64,000 bases of DNA from an uncultured Bacteroides sp. (GCA_944320865.1 CALUJC010000012.1:1-64000); one strand, 5' to 3'; shown: positions 22,871 to 32,106, counted from the first letter of the stretch. Notes: generated by a model not told the origin, from the letters alone. Numbers and translations are program-made.

Positions 22871-24718
22871 TTATTCGTTACCCTTCAGGCTATCATCAAT
22901 GACTTTGATTTTTTGTTTTATCAGTTCAATGTCGCCTTTCAGTTTTTCTACTTTTCGGTTTAGCTCGGTAAGCAGGCTGTTTCCCTTCTTGGAAGAAGCA
23001 TTCAAGAATCCGAGGTTATTTTCGTAGGTAAGTAGCTCATTTTTCATGTTCTCGGCCACGCGTACCAATTTCTCCCGTTCGCGGTAAAGCGTTTGTGGAT
23101 TACCATCTTGGATGGTACTGATGGACGACTTGAAGTTACTGAGCTTTTTGTTGGAAGCATTGAGATTAAAACGCTCGAACAAATTATCTATCAACGCCCG
23201 GTATTGTTTGTAAATCTTGTCTTTGTCCTTGATGGGCACATAGCCGATGCCGTTCCATTCTTTCATCAGGTCGCGCACTTGCTGCACGGCTTCTTCAGCA
23301 TCCGCGTCTTCACCTATGGCTGCCAGTTTTTCCAGAATGGCTTTTTTCTTTTCCAAGTTTTCCTGTTCCAATGAGCGTTGCGATGAGGTGGCCTTGTTCT
23401 TTTGCTCAAAGAAGTAGTCGCAAGCCGTGATGAACCGCTTCCAGATGGCGTCGGAGTGCTTCTTGGCTACCGGTCCTATGGTTTTCCATTCTTTTTGCAG
23501 CTTTGCCAGGATTTCGGCGGTGGCTTTCCAGTCGGTGCTGTCTTTCAGGGATTCGGCTTTCTCGCAAAGGGCGCGTTTCTTCTCCAGGTTCTCGTTCATG
23601 TTTTCCTTCAATTGCTTGAAGAAGTCGCTCTTTTTATGGAAGAACTCGTCACATGCCTTGCGGAAGCGCTCGAAAATCTTCACGTTCATCTTCTGCGGTG
23701 CATAGCCTATGGTTTTCCACTTGCTTTGCAAGGCAATCACTTCCTGTGTCTTGTTGTCCCAAGCCGCAAAGGTGGTCAGTTCCGAGTAGTCTATGCCCTC
23801 TATGATTTCGCAAATCACGGTCTTTTGGTCCAGGTTGTTTCGTTCGGCCTCTTTTTGGGCTTCAAAGTGCTGCTGGTGGCGGCGGTTCACTACCGTAGAG
23901 GCTGCCTTGAAGCGTGCCCATATTTCTTCACGCAGCTCCTTAGCCACGGGACCTGTGTCGCGGAACTCTGCATGGAGTTTCTGCAACTGATGGAAAGCCG
24001 ATACCACATCGGGCTCTTCTGCCAGCTTTTCTGCCGCTTCGCAAAGGTGGGTCTTTATTTCCAGATTCTTCTTGAAGTCATATTCGCGGAATTCATTGTT
24101 CAGTTTCAACAGGTCGTAGAATTTCTCTACATACAGCTGGTAGTTTTTCCATAATTCATTAACCTTGGCTTGAGGCACGAGGGTAACTTCGTTCCATTGC
24201 TGCTGCAGTTTCTTAAACTCCGTGAAGTTCTTGTTGGCATCGTCGGGCGATTCTACCAAATCTTTCAACTCCTCTATAATGGAGAGTTTGACCTGGTAGT
24301 TCATTTCCTTTTGTTTTTCCAGTTCTGCGGCAAGCTCATTCCTTTTTTCTTTGATAACGGACATCACTTTCTTGAATTCTTCTTCTGTTGCATCGGGCTG
24401 TGGCACGAATTCTTCTATGCTACCGCCATTGTCAACATGCTGTTGTTTGGCAGCTTCCTGTTCGGCATTATGCAATTTATAGAAAGCTTGCTTTAAGCTG
24501 TCTATATCAGCCTTGCTTGCATTTTCTACGTCTGAGGCAATGCCCTTCAGCTTGTCCAGAATTTCTGCTTTCGAGAGTTTGTGGTCGCTCTCTGCCGTTT
24601 TTTCTTGTGTTTTTTCTTCAGCGGGAGTCTCTGTCGTGGCCGAAACCTCTGCTGCTTGCTTTCCTTCTTCTAATTCCACCTGTTTTTCGGGGAGATTAGT
24701 GTCATGAGTGTCCGTCAT
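22871..24718 (-). CDS. DUF349 repeat protein
   Basis: A 615-residue, highly charged helical protein made of several DUF349 units of about 70 residues. Recurring marks are LQKEWKTIGPVAKKHSDAIWKRFITACDYFF, QSKWKTIGYAPQKMNVKIFERFRKACDEFF and MKEWNGIGYVPIKDKDKIYKQYRALID, each WK/WN-x-IG followed by a FR.ACDxFF helix. The first ~60 residues are acidic and Thr/Glu-rich, probably disordered. No transmembrane segment. DUF349 proteins are long coiled-coil-like proteins of unclear role, common in Bacteroidetes and Actinobacteria. Confidence 0.85.
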   Translation of the reverse strand: MTDTHDTNLPEKQVELEEGKQAAEVSATTETPAEEKTQEKTAESDHKLSKAEILDKLKGIASDVENASKADIDSLKQAFYKLHNAEQEAAKQQHVDNGGSIEEFVPQPDATEEEFKKVMSVIKEKRNELAAELEKQKEMNYQVKLSIIEELKDLVESPDDANKNFTEFKKLQQQWNEVTLVPQAKVNELWKNYQLYVEKFYDLLKLNNEFREYDFKKNLEIKTHLCEAAEKLAEEPDVVSAFHQLQKLHAEFRDTGPVAKELREEIWARFKAASTVVNRRHQQHFEAQKEAERNNLDQKTVICEIIEGIDYSELTTFAAWDNKTQEVIALQSKWKTIGYAPQKMNVKIFERFRKACDEFFHKKSDFFKQLKENMNENLEKKRALCEKAESLKDSTDWKATAEILAKLQKEWKTIGPVAKKHSDAIWKRFITACDYFFEQKNKATSSQRSLEQENLEKKKAILEKLAAIGEDADAEEAVQQVRDLMKEWNGIGYVPIKDKDKIYKQYRALIDNLFERFNLNASNKKLSNFKSSISTIQDGNPQTLYREREKLVRVAENMKNELLTYENNLGFLNASSKKGNSLLTELNRKVEKLKGDIELIKQKIKVIDDSLKGNE

Positions 24719-24877
24719 TGTATTTACGTTTTGTTAAAAATAAGTGGGTTCCCGTAGAGGGATGTATTAATGAGTTGCAAATAAATGAAATAAAATCTTT
24801 ACTTCATATTTTTTCTTCATTTATTTTTCTTCTCTCACCCATTTTTGTGTTGTGCCCGCCAACAACAGCCTTCTGTT

Positions 24878-26224
24878 TTACGACAACAATACAGTAATGC
24901 CCATGTAAAGCATCATGCCGATGATGTCGTTGGTGATGGAGATAAAGGGACCGGTGGCAATGGCCGGGTCTACCTTCAGCTTCTCCAGCGTCATGGGCAC
25001 CAGGGTACCAAATATGGAGGCAAACATCACCACTGCAAACAGACTGATGGAAACGGAGTAAGTCACCGTTGCCGCCGCGCCGAAGCGGATGAAGTTATAG
25101 ATGTAGACCAAGAGCGAGATGATAGTGGCGTTGATGACAGCTACCACGGCCTCTTTGGCCACTTGCTTAAAGGTGTTCTTCGCGTCCAGCGAACTGTTTG
25201 CCAGGCCTTGCACGACGATGGCCGACGATTGTGTTCCTACGTTTCCACCCGTACCACCTATCAGCGGAATGTAAAGCGCCATTTCGGGGTGGGCGGCAAA
25301 GGTGGTGTCGAAGTTGCCCAGAATCATCGAGTTGCCTATCCCGCCCAGCATGCCGATGAGCAGCCAGGGCAGGCGTGCGCTGGTTTGGCGCACCACGTTG
25401 TCGTTGGTCTCCACGTCTTGCGACAGACCGGATGCCAACTGGTAGTCGCGCTCCGTCTGCTCGCGCACCTCGTCCATCACGTCGTCTACCGTGATTTGCC
25501 CTACCAGTCGCCCGATGCTGTCTACAACGGGCACGGCCACAAGGTCATATTTCTCAATGGTTTGTACCACTTCTTCTATAGGAGTATCTACATGCACCGC
25601 GATGGGGTCTTTCTTCATCACGTGCTTCACCTTGGACACAGAAGGCGAGGTTATCATTTTCTTCAAGGGGAATACTCCCTGAAGCCGTTCCTCGTCATCT
25701 ATCACATAGACGTAGTAGATTTCATCCATTTTTTCAGCTTGCAGGCGCATTTCCTTCAAGCACTCGGGCATACTCCAGTTCTCGTTCACGGTCACCATTT
25801 CCGTGCCCATCAATCCGCCGGCGGTGTCTTCGTCATACTTCAGCAAGTCTACGATGTCGCCCGCCTGCTCAATGTCTTCAATGTGCGAAAGCACCTCTTC
25901 CTGCTTGTCCTCGTCCAGGTCGCGCATCAGCTCTACGGCATCGTCCGTGTCCATGTAGTCCACGAAGCGCTTGGCAATGGTTTCCGAGGGCAGCACTTCC
26001 AGGAATTCCTTCCTTACGTCCTCGTCCATTTCCACCAGCACGTCGGCGGCCGTTTCATTGTCCAGCAGGCGGTACACGAAGCGGGCGTCTTCCACCTCCA
26101 GGTCGTTGCACAGTTCGGCAATGTCGGCGGGGTGTAGTCCGCTGAGCAGTTCTTTTACCTTGTCGGTATCTTTCTGCTCAATAAGCTCTTTTATCTTTTC
26201 GATGAATTCTTCGTCCAGTTCCAT
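24878..26224 (-). CDS. mgtE: Magnesium transporter MgtE
   Basis: A 448-residue MgtE channel. The N-terminal superhelical domain is rich in acidic repeats (LHPADIAELCNDLE, RFVDYMDTDDAVELMRDLDEDKQEE). Two CBS domains follow (about residues 135-260), then about five membrane helices with LPWLLIGMLGG, GGTGGNVGTQSSAIVVQGLA and PFISITNDIIGMMLYM. The CBS/N domains sense cytoplasmic Mg2+ and gate the pore. It follows rsmA after 14 bp on the same strand. Confidence 0.95.
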   Translation of the reverse strand: MELDEEFIEKIKELIEQKDTDKVKELLSGLHPADIAELCNDLEVEDARFVYRLLDNETAADVLVEMDEDVRKEFLEVLPSETIAKRFVDYMDTDDAVELMRDLDEDKQEEVLSHIEDIEQAGDIVDLLKYDEDTAGGLMGTEMVTVNENWSMPECLKEMRLQAEKMDEIYYVYVIDDEERLQGVFPLKKMITSPSVSKVKHVMKKDPIAVHVDTPIEEVVQTIEKYDLVAVPVVDSIGRLVGQITVDDVMDEVREQTERDYQLASGLSQDVETNDNVVRQTSARLPWLLIGMLGGIGNSMILGNFDTTFAAHPEMALYIPLIGGTGGNVGTQSSAIVVQGLANSSLDAKNTFKQVAKEAVVAVINATIISLLVYIYNFIRFGAAATVTYSVSISLFAVVMFASIFGTLVPMTLEKLKVDPAIATGPFISITNDIIGMMLYMGITVLLS

Positions 26225-26238
26225 GCTTCCTAAGTTTT

Positions 26239-27030
26239 TTAGGGGTTAAGAGGTAATGCTTCTTCCACACGGTTGGTGAGGTCTATGAATTCTTGTACGG
26301 ACAGCTGCTCGGGCCGGCGGTCGAACAGGGCGTCTGCCGTGAGCGGGCAGTCTTTGCCCAGCAGGGGCTTGATGGAGTTGCGCAAGGTCTTCCGCCGCTG
26401 GTTGAAGGTGGTCTTCACTATCTGCTTGAACAGCGTCTCGTTGCATCCCAGTGTGTGGGTGTCGTTGCGCGTCATGCGGATGACGGCGCTTTTCACCTTG
26501 GGGGGCGGGTTGAACACATGCTCGTGCACCGTGAAGAGGTATTCCACCCGGTACCAGGCCTGGATGAGCACGCTCAGTATGCCGTAGGTCTTGCAGCCCG
26601 GCTGCGCGGCAATGCGCTCGGCCACTTCCTTCTGAATCATGCCCGTGCAGCAGGGTATCAGGTCTTTGTAGTCCAGCATCTTGAAGAATATCTGGCTGGA
26701 GATGTTGTAGGGATAGTTGCCTGTCAGCACGAAGGGATGTCCGTCGAACAGGCGTTGCAGGTTCATCTTCAGGAAGTCGTCTTCTATGATGTGGTCTTCC
26801 AGCCGGGGATAAGCCTCGCGCAGGTAGGCCACCGATTCGTAGTCCACCTCCACTACCTTCAAAGGGCGCTCCTTGGCCAGCAGGAATTGGGTCAGCACCC
26901 CCATGCCGGGCCCCACCTCCAGTATGGGCAGACCGGGGCAGGCATCTACCGTGTCGGCTATGTCTTGTGCCACTTTCAGGTCTTTCAGAAAGTGCTGTCC
27001 GAGGAACTTTTTTGGTTTGACCGTCTTCAT
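26239..27030 (-). CDS. rsmA: 16S rRNA (adenine-N6,N6) dimethyltransferase
   Basis: A 263-residue KsgA/RsmA enzyme that dimethylates two adjacent adenosines near the 3' end of 16S rRNA in small-subunit assembly. The N-terminus KPKKFLGQHFLKD is diagnostic. The SAM site ILEVGPGMGVLTQFLL and the catalytic TGNYPYNISSQIFFK follow, and the C-terminal helical domain has FNQRRKTLRNSIKPL. mgtE follows 14 bp downstream. Confidence 0.96.
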   Translation of the reverse strand: MKTVKPKKFLGQHFLKDLKVAQDIADTVDACPGLPILEVGPGMGVLTQFLLAKERPLKVVEVDYESVAYLREAYPRLEDHIIEDDFLKMNLQRLFDGHPFVLTGNYPYNISSQIFFKMLDYKDLIPCCTGMIQKEVAERIAAQPGCKTYGILSVLIQAWYRVEYLFTVHEHVFNPPPKVKSAVIRMTRNDTHTLGCNETLFKQIVKTTFNQRRKTLRNSIKPLLGKDCPLTADALFDRRPEQLSVQEFIDLTNRVEEALPLNP

Positions 27031-27133
27031 CTTTTTTTCAGGAACAGGTTAGTATTTGGTTCGCTTCCTTGGGCTTTCTGCCGTTAATCGTTAAAAAACG
27101 GTAGCCTTGTTTGGCGCGGCTTCTGCTTTGCGC

Positions 27134-27141
27134 TATCTTTG
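27134..27141 (+). promoter_or_regulatory. -7 box facing the flippase-like gene
   Basis: TATCTTTG about 74 nt before the ATG at 27215. A divergent TACCTTTG box for rsmA lies at 27158-27165 on the minus strand. Confidence 0.55.
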
Positions 27142-27214
27142 CGCCGTTTTTGCCAAGCAAAGGTAAGCCTTTTGGCCAAAGCTACAAAATATTAAGATAA
27201 AGATTTGCGCCGCT

Positions 27215-28216
27215 ATGCCAAATAGCAAGATGAATAGTTCGTTGAAAAGGATATCGAAAACGCTGCTCCCCATTGCCTTGGGCGCATTTGTGCTCTATTG
27301 GGTGTACAGGGGGTTCGACTTTGCCCGTGCCTGGCAGGTGTTGTGGCGCGACACCGATTGGGGGTGGATGGCCGCCTCGCTGTTTTTTGGCGTGATGGGG
27401 CATGTGCTGCGCGGCTGGCGCTGGGTGCAGACTCTCGAGCCTCTGGGCGTGCGTCCCCGGCCAGACCATTGCGTGGATGCCATTTTCATTTCGTATGCCG
27501 CCAACTTGGTGTTGCCCCGCGTGGGCGAGGTGTCGCGTTGCGGGGTGCTGGCCCGCTACGACGGCGTGCCCTTTGCCAAGTCACTGGGCACGGTGGTCAC
27601 CGAGCGCCTGCTCGATACGGTATGTATCCTTTTTATTGCCGGCATCACCTTCTTGCTGCAGATGCCCGTATTCCTCCGCTTTTTTGAAGAAACCGGCACC
27701 AAGATACCCTCGTTGGCTCACCTCGTGGGCAGTGTGTGGTTCTACGTCGTGTTGCTGTGCGCGGTAGGGGTGGGGGTGCTGTTCTATTACCTGCTTCGCT
27801 CGCTGTCCGTCTTTGAGAAAGTGAAGGGGGCGGCCCTGAACGTGTGGGAGGGCATCCTCTCCCTGCGGCGGGTGCGCTGCCTTCCCCTGTTCGTGCTGTA
27901 CACCGTCGGCATCTGGGCGTGCTACTATCTGCACTTCTTCCTCACGTTTTATTGTTTCGGCTTTTCCGCCCACCTCGATGCCCTGGCCGGGCTGGTGATG
28001 TTTGTGGGCGGCACGTTTGCCGTCATTGTCCCCACGCCCAACGGTGCGGGCCCGTGGCACTTTGCCGTCATCACCATGATGATGCTCTACGGCGTGGGTG
28101 CCACCGATGCTGCCACCTTTGCGCTGATAGTGCATGCCGTGCAGACGTTGCTGGTCATTGTGCTGGGCGTGTGGGGCTGGATGCATGTCGATTTAGGGAA
28201 AAGGAGGTTGGTGTAA
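27215..28216 (+). CDS. Flippase-like / LPG-synthase transmembrane domain protein (UPF0104)
   Basis: A 333-residue integral membrane protein with about eight helices. It matches the lysylphosphatidylglycerol-synthase membrane domain family (UPF0104, YbhN-like): GHVLRGWRWVQTL, ISYAANLVLPRVGEVSRCGVLARYDGVPF, LGTVVTERLLDTV and the C-terminal GGTFAVIVPTPNGAGPWHFAVITMM. Proteins of this type move or modify lipids; the catalytic domain of MprF is absent, so it is probably a flippase-type protein. Substrate unknown. Array G begins 64 bp after its stop. Confidence 0.85.
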   Translation: MPNSKMNSSLKRISKTLLPIALGAFVLYWVYRGFDFARAWQVLWRDTDWGWMAASLFFGVMGHVLRGWRWVQTLEPLGVRPRPDHCVDAIFISYAANLVLPRVGEVSRCGVLARYDGVPFAKSLGTVVTERLLDTVCILFIAGITFLLQMPVFLRFFEETGTKIPSLAHLVGSVWFYVVLLCAVGVGVLFYYLLRSLSVFEKVKGAALNVWEGILSLRRVRCLPLFVLYTVGIWACYYLHFFLTFYCFGFSAHLDALAGLVMFVGGTFAVIVPTPNGAGPWHFAVITMMMLYGVGATDAATFALIVHAVQTLLVIVLGVWGWMHVDLGKRRLV

Positions 28217-28280
28217 GTCCTTCATCCCGATAACAGAAAAATCGATGTGCCGACGCACCGTTGCGCGTGCCCCCTATTTT

Positions 28281-28346
28281 TCCCCAGTTAGGAAAAAAAC
28301 GCTTCCCGGTTAGGGAATATTTCCTCCCCAGTTAGGAGAGAGAAAA
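28281..28346. repeat. Short-word array G (22-bp pitch)
   Basis: Three 22-bp units start at 28281, 28303 and 28325, each with TCCC(C/G)(A/G)GTTAGG. GTTAGG occurs at 28287, 28309 and 28331. Lies in the 660-bp gene-free stretch 28217-28876. Confidence 0.8.
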
Positions 28347-28397
28347 GCTTTATATGGTAAGTAACCAATCATATTTAGCTTATACGACAAATGGGAA

Positions 28398-28750
28398 TTT
28401 AGCGCGCGCAAGCGCGCTTTAATGAAGAATTAAGAATGATGAATGAAGAATTAGCGATGTAACTGAATTCTCCTCCTCCTCCTCCTGGGAGGTTGCCCTC
28501 CCCCGATAACGGGGGAGAAAGGCGAAGCCGGAGGGGGTGAGTACCCGAAGGGGGAGGTGGTAGGGTAACCTTTTATAAAACAAGTGATTATTCGCTACCA
28601 CCCCGTCACTTCGTGCCACCCCTCCTCCCCGGAGGAGGGGAATCAAGTTACCGCTGCCCATTATATCATCTGTAAATTCTTCATTCTTAGTTCTTCATTC
28701 TTCATTTCGGGGCTGCGCCCCGATAAATTATCATTTAATTCTGTACACTT
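28398..28750. repeat. Composite intergenic repeat element (copy 1)
   Basis: Starts with the hairpin AGCGCGCGCAAGCGCGCT and continues with near-repeats of AATGAAGAATTAAGAATG, a CTCCTCCTCC run, an inverted GGGGAGG block, AATTCTTCATTCTTAG and GATAAATTATCATTTAATT (28722-28740). The last block recurs at 48617, and GTAACTGAATTCT (28459-28471) recurs inverted at 48561-48573. The segment ATCTGTAAATTCTTC (28668-28682) also occurs in copA at 5405-5419. No coding sequence is apparent. Probably a non-autonomous mobile or degenerate structural repeat. Confidence 0.65.
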
Positions 28751-28876
28751 ACTTAACGTGATTGCTCAAGATAAATAAGAAGTGTGCATCCTTGAAACTT
28801 GATATGCACGCCTCTTGCTGTGAAGTAGAATATAGGGTTGTTTACGAAAAGTGTCAGTTACGCAGGGTTCACTTTA

Positions 28877-29581
28877 TTAGTAAGGCATGTATCGCGTCCA
28901 GGTAATATTCCGCTTCACGTCCGTTACCCCGGCATCAGGATACAGTGCACGAAAATGCTCGGTCAAATCTTCCTGAGTAATCATACTATCATCCGTCCGC
29001 CGGATAATGGTACAAGTATACGCCTCTCCGTTTTCACTTTCCGCCGTCAACAAGCCGTCATCAAACCGATATGGTATGCCTGCAATATCATCCCATGTAG
29101 AAGGCTTTTTTCCCCCTTCTTCCACAAAGGTATAACGCTTGCCTACCGAAAAAGGCAAATCCTTCTCCAGCATATCCCAAAGAGATGCGCCCAGATACAT
29201 ATCTTCCGTATAAGCATACACCACGACATCAGGCCTGTCATCAGTTTTTATGACCCAAACAGCATTTTTCGAATCCAAAGCAGCAACTACAGTAAGGTTT
29301 ACCGATTCATTTTCCGCATTGGTCAGGCGGACTGTTGTAGTCCCTTCGTCAGTGGCATGCAATTCCAGATTCCCGTCTTTCACCGTTGCCGTTATTACAT
29401 TGGGATTATCAGTCTCAGCCGTACAATTCTTTCCCGCATGTTTCACCTCAACGGTTACCGTTTCGCCCACGCGGAGCTTCACATCGTCCGCACCTAAGTC
29501 TAATTCCTTTTCGCATGACGATAACAATGCCAGTGTGCAGACGATGCTTGCGTAGAGTACGCTTTTCTTTAATATATTCAT
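28877..29581 (-). CDS. Lipoprotein with N-terminal Ig-like (BIG2-type) domain
   Basis: A 234-residue secreted lipoprotein; lipobox LSSC (Cys about 23). Residues about 30-105 look like a bacterial Ig-like domain (VKLRVGETVTVEVKHAG, ELHATDEGTTTVRLTNAENESVNLTVV). The C-terminal half is a separate, unrecognised domain (YTEDMYLGASLWDMLEKDLPFSVGKRYTF). Function unknown. A TATTTTTG promoter box lies at 29605-29612 (minus), and four GTGTGC hexamers lie further upstream. Confidence 0.75.
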   Translation of the reverse strand: MNILKKSVLYASIVCTLALLSSCEKELDLGADDVKLRVGETVTVEVKHAGKNCTAETDNPNVITATVKDGNLELHATDEGTTTVRLTNAENESVNLTVVAALDSKNAVWVIKTDDRPDVVVYAYTEDMYLGASLWDMLEKDLPFSVGKRYTFVEEGGKKPSTWDDIAGIPYRFDDGLLTAESENGEAYTCTIIRRTDDSMITQEDLTEHFRALYPDAGVTDVKRNITWTRYMPY

Positions 29582-29604
29582 TTTAAGTTCAACTTTTATT
29601 GTTG

Positions 29605-29693
29605 CAAAAATACGCCTTCATAAATCATATATCCTGAAAATGGAGTGTGCAAAATCGTGTGCTTTTACCTAAGGAGTGTGCCAACCAGTGTGC
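29605..29693 (-). promoter_or_regulatory. Promoter and GTGTGC cluster of the Ig-like lipoprotein
   Basis: TATTTTTG (29605-29612, minus strand) is 24 nt before the ATG. GTGTGC occurs at 29645, 29657, 29676 and 29688, two pairs with a 12-bp step and a 31-bp offset between pairs. This is upstream of the -33 position, where activator sites would sit. Confidence 0.4.
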
Positions 29694-29764
29694 ATAAAAC
29701 CATTAATGCGGCAGTTTTTTCACTTGTATATCAGTAGTTTATTATCAAAAAGGCAGTTTTCCCG

Positions 29765-29920
29765 TCAAAGAGCATAAATTACCTCGTCCCAATTCTTCGG
29801 ACTACCCTTGCCACCAAAAACGTTTTCATACAAACGGCGCCGGGTGGAAGTGATGCTTTCCTTACTATGCAAGGTCAGTTTGGCTATTTCTGTAGGTTCA
29901 ATAAATCCAAAATCGGTCAT
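29765..29920 (-). pseudogene. LuxR-like helix-turn-helix fragment
   Basis: A 51-codon frame starting MTDFGFIEPTEIAKLTLHSK and running through a helix-turn-helix-like stretch (TSTRRRLYENVFGG) to a stop at 29765. It resembles the extreme C-terminus of the large Bacteroides TPR regulators that end in a LuxR-type DNA-binding domain. The rest of the gene is missing, so this is most likely a remnant. It could instead be a genuine tiny DNA-binding protein, since ATG, frame and stop are intact. The gene-free stretch 29582-30435 otherwise holds repeat array I and the pepD promoter. Confidence 0.45.
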
Positions 29921-30126
29921 TAGGATTTATGTGACGATGCAAACTATTATTTTTTTGAATAATTGTATACATTTTTCCACTTCAATTTATTTCTTCCATA
30001 AAAGGTATAAATCTTTACATGAAAAATCTTGATTGTTTACTTTTCCTTACAAAAACCGCCATAGAAATGTCCAGCATCTATTTCTAAATCAAGATATTGT
30101 CGTATCACCCACATCTCAACTACGTA

Positions 30127-30226
30127 CCACCTCCGACTCTCCTCCGATACAAGTCCGACACAAGTCCTATGATCCTTCGGCGTATTGGGTCGGAGGTGGA
30201 CCGTAGGAAATACGGACAAGATACGG
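30127..30226. repeat. Short-word array I (11-bp pitch, inverted halves)
   Basis: TCCGA/TCCTA recurs every 11 bp at 30132, 30143, 30154 and 30165. On the other side CGG or CGT recurs at 30191, 30202, 30213 and 30224. The halves are inverted relative to each other, with CCACCTCCGA (30127-30136) complementary to TCGGAGGTGG (30190-30199). Confidence 0.65.
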
Positions 30227-30402
30227 TGATAAATGGGAGAAACAGGTTCGAGAAATAGGGAATATCGTTAAAATTTATCTGTTGGAACAACCGAACCATG
30301 TAGAGATGTGGCGTGCCGCGTCTCTACAAAAGTTTGTGCTATCCTCGTGCCCTAGGCGGAGCAAAGGTGGGGAAAAGTTGGGGCGGGTTATGCTTTTTTC
30401 TT

Positions 30403-30410
30403 TATCTTTG
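30403..30410 (+). promoter_or_regulatory. -7 box of pepD
   Basis: TATCTTTG, 25 nt before the ATG at 30436. This excludes the in-frame ATG at 30313 as start. Confidence 0.7.
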
Positions 30411-30435
30411 TGGGGAATTAATTTTTTATGCCATT

Positions 30436-31893
30436 ATGAGTACGATTTTACAACTGGCTCCACAAAATGTGTGGAAGCATTTTTATTCACTGACGCGCAT
30501 ACCGCGCCCGTCGGGACACATGGAGAAGATTACCCAATTCTTGGTAGATTTCGGCAAGGGCTTGGGATTGGAAACGTTTGTAGATGAGGCTGGGAACGTC
30601 ATTATCCGCAAACCCGCCACGCCGGGCATGGAAGGGCGCAAGGGCGTCGTCCTGCAGGCGCACATGGACATGGTGCCGCAGAAGAACAACGACACCGTGC
30701 ACGACTTTACCACCGACCCCATCGAGGCCTATGTGGACGGCGACTGGGTGAAGGCCCGCGGCACTACGCTGGGCGCCGACGACGGGCTGGGCGTGGCTGC
30801 CATCATGGCGGTGCTCGAGTCCAAAGACCTGAAGCATGGCCCGCTGGAAGCCTTGATAACCAAGGACGAAGAGACGGGCATGTATGGCGCTTTCGGACTG
30901 AAGCCGGGCACGCTGCAGGGCGAAATCCTGCTGAACCTCGACTCGGAAGAGGAGGGTGAGCTGTACATAGGTTGCGCCGGAGGCATCGACCTCACTGCCA
31001 CTTTGGAGTATAAGGAGGAAACGCCCGAAGCCGACTTTGTGGCACGCCGCCTCACGCTGAAGGGGCTGCGCGGCGGTCACTCAGGCCTGGAGATAAACCA
31101 AGGGCGTGCCAATGCCAACAAACTGATGGCGCGCGTGGTGCACGACCTGCTGGTGGAATTCGATTGCCGGCTGGCCGAGTTTGCCGGGGGCAACATGCGC
31201 AACGCTATTCCCCGCGAGGCACATGCCGTGCTGGCATTCAATCCCCAAGACCTCGACGGGCTGGATGAGTACATTGCCGAGTACGAAGCGCAGCTCAATG
31301 CCGAGTATGCCCCCATTGAAAGCGGCGTGACACTCACCCTTGAAGAGGTGCCCCTGCCTGCCACGGTGGTGCCCGAAGAGATACAGGACAACCTGATAGA
31401 CGCATTGATGGCCTGCCAAAATGGCGTGATGCGCATGATTCCCACGGTGCCCGACACGGTGGAGACGTCGTCCAACCTGGCCATTGTCACCATTGGCGGG
31501 GGCAAGGCGGAGGTGAAAATCCTGGCGCGCAGCTCGTGCGACACCATGAAGGACTTCCTGGCCGACAGCCTTACGGCTTGCTTCTCCATGGCGGGCATGA
31601 AGGTGGAGCTGAGCGGCGGTTATTCCGGCTGGCAGCCAGATGTCAACTCGCCCATACTGCATGCCATGCGCTTGTCCTACCAGCAGCAATTTGGCGTGGA
31701 ACCTGCGGTGAAGGTGATACACGCCGGTCTGGAGTGCGGCATCATCGGCGCCAATTGCCCGGGGCTCGACATGGTGTCGTTCGGCCCTACGCTGATGTCG
31801 CCCCATTCGCCCGACGAGCGTGCCTACATCCCCTCGGTGGGTAAGTTCTACAGCTTCCTCACCGCTACGCTGGAGCAGGTGCCCGAGAAGTAA
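30436..31893 (+). CDS. pepD: Aminoacyl-histidine dipeptidase (PepD, M20)
   Basis: A 485-residue cytoplasmic M20 metallopeptidase cleaving Xaa-His and other dipeptides. Zinc ligands are visible in LQAHMDMVPQ, TLGADDGLGVAA and TKDEETGMYGAFGL, with a later ligand region HAGLECGIIG. The GLRGGHSGLEI segment begins the lid domain. The length is standard. A terminator lies about 30 bp downstream, so the gene is probably transcribed alone. Confidence 0.95.
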   Translation: MSTILQLAPQNVWKHFYSLTRIPRPSGHMEKITQFLVDFGKGLGLETFVDEAGNVIIRKPATPGMEGRKGVVLQAHMDMVPQKNNDTVHDFTTDPIEAYVDGDWVKARGTTLGADDGLGVAAIMAVLESKDLKHGPLEALITKDEETGMYGAFGLKPGTLQGEILLNLDSEEEGELYIGCAGGIDLTATLEYKEETPEADFVARRLTLKGLRGGHSGLEINQGRANANKLMARVVHDLLVEFDCRLAEFAGGNMRNAIPREAHAVLAFNPQDLDGLDEYIAEYEAQLNAEYAPIESGVTLTLEEVPLPATVVPEEIQDNLIDALMACQNGVMRMIPTVPDTVETSSNLAIVTIGGGKAEVKILARSSCDTMKDFLADSLTACFSMAGMKVELSGGYSGWQPDVNSPILHAMRLSYQQQFGVEPAVKVIHAGLECGIIGANCPGLDMVSFGPTLMSPHSPDERAYIPSVGKFYSFLTATLEQVPEK

Positions 31894-31920
31894 AGGCTTG
31901 TAATTTTGATTAATTGGTCA

Positions 31921-31960
31921 AGGGAATTGCTGTCAATAGTTGATGGCAATTCCCTTTTTT
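31921..31960 (+). terminator. Intrinsic terminator after pepD
   Basis: GGGAATTGC (31922-31930) pairs with GCAATTCCC (31946-31954), followed by six T. Confidence 0.88.
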
Positions 31961-32075
31961 CTGCCATAACGTCAGGTTTGTCGTGCTTCGGCTTTCTGTA
32001 TTGTTGTAAAGTAGGTCGTTTTTTTGACGAATATCAAGAAATATGTTTTATAGCATGTTTTTCGGGCTTTCCGTG

Positions 32076-32106
32076 CTTGTCATCTCATGCAAAGGTCCTA
32101 TTTTTG
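32076..32106 (+). promoter_or_regulatory. Promoter of the three-peptide operon
   Basis: CTTG (32076-32079), then 19 nt, then TATTTTTG (32099-32106): the Bacteroides -33/-7 layout. The first peptide ATG is at 32163. Confidence 0.65.

Noticed and set aside
28419-28661. 80-codon frame in the composite repeat
   Set aside because: Low-complexity translation of repeat DNA (Glu/Leu-rich end from GAAGAATTAAG repeats); no promoter.
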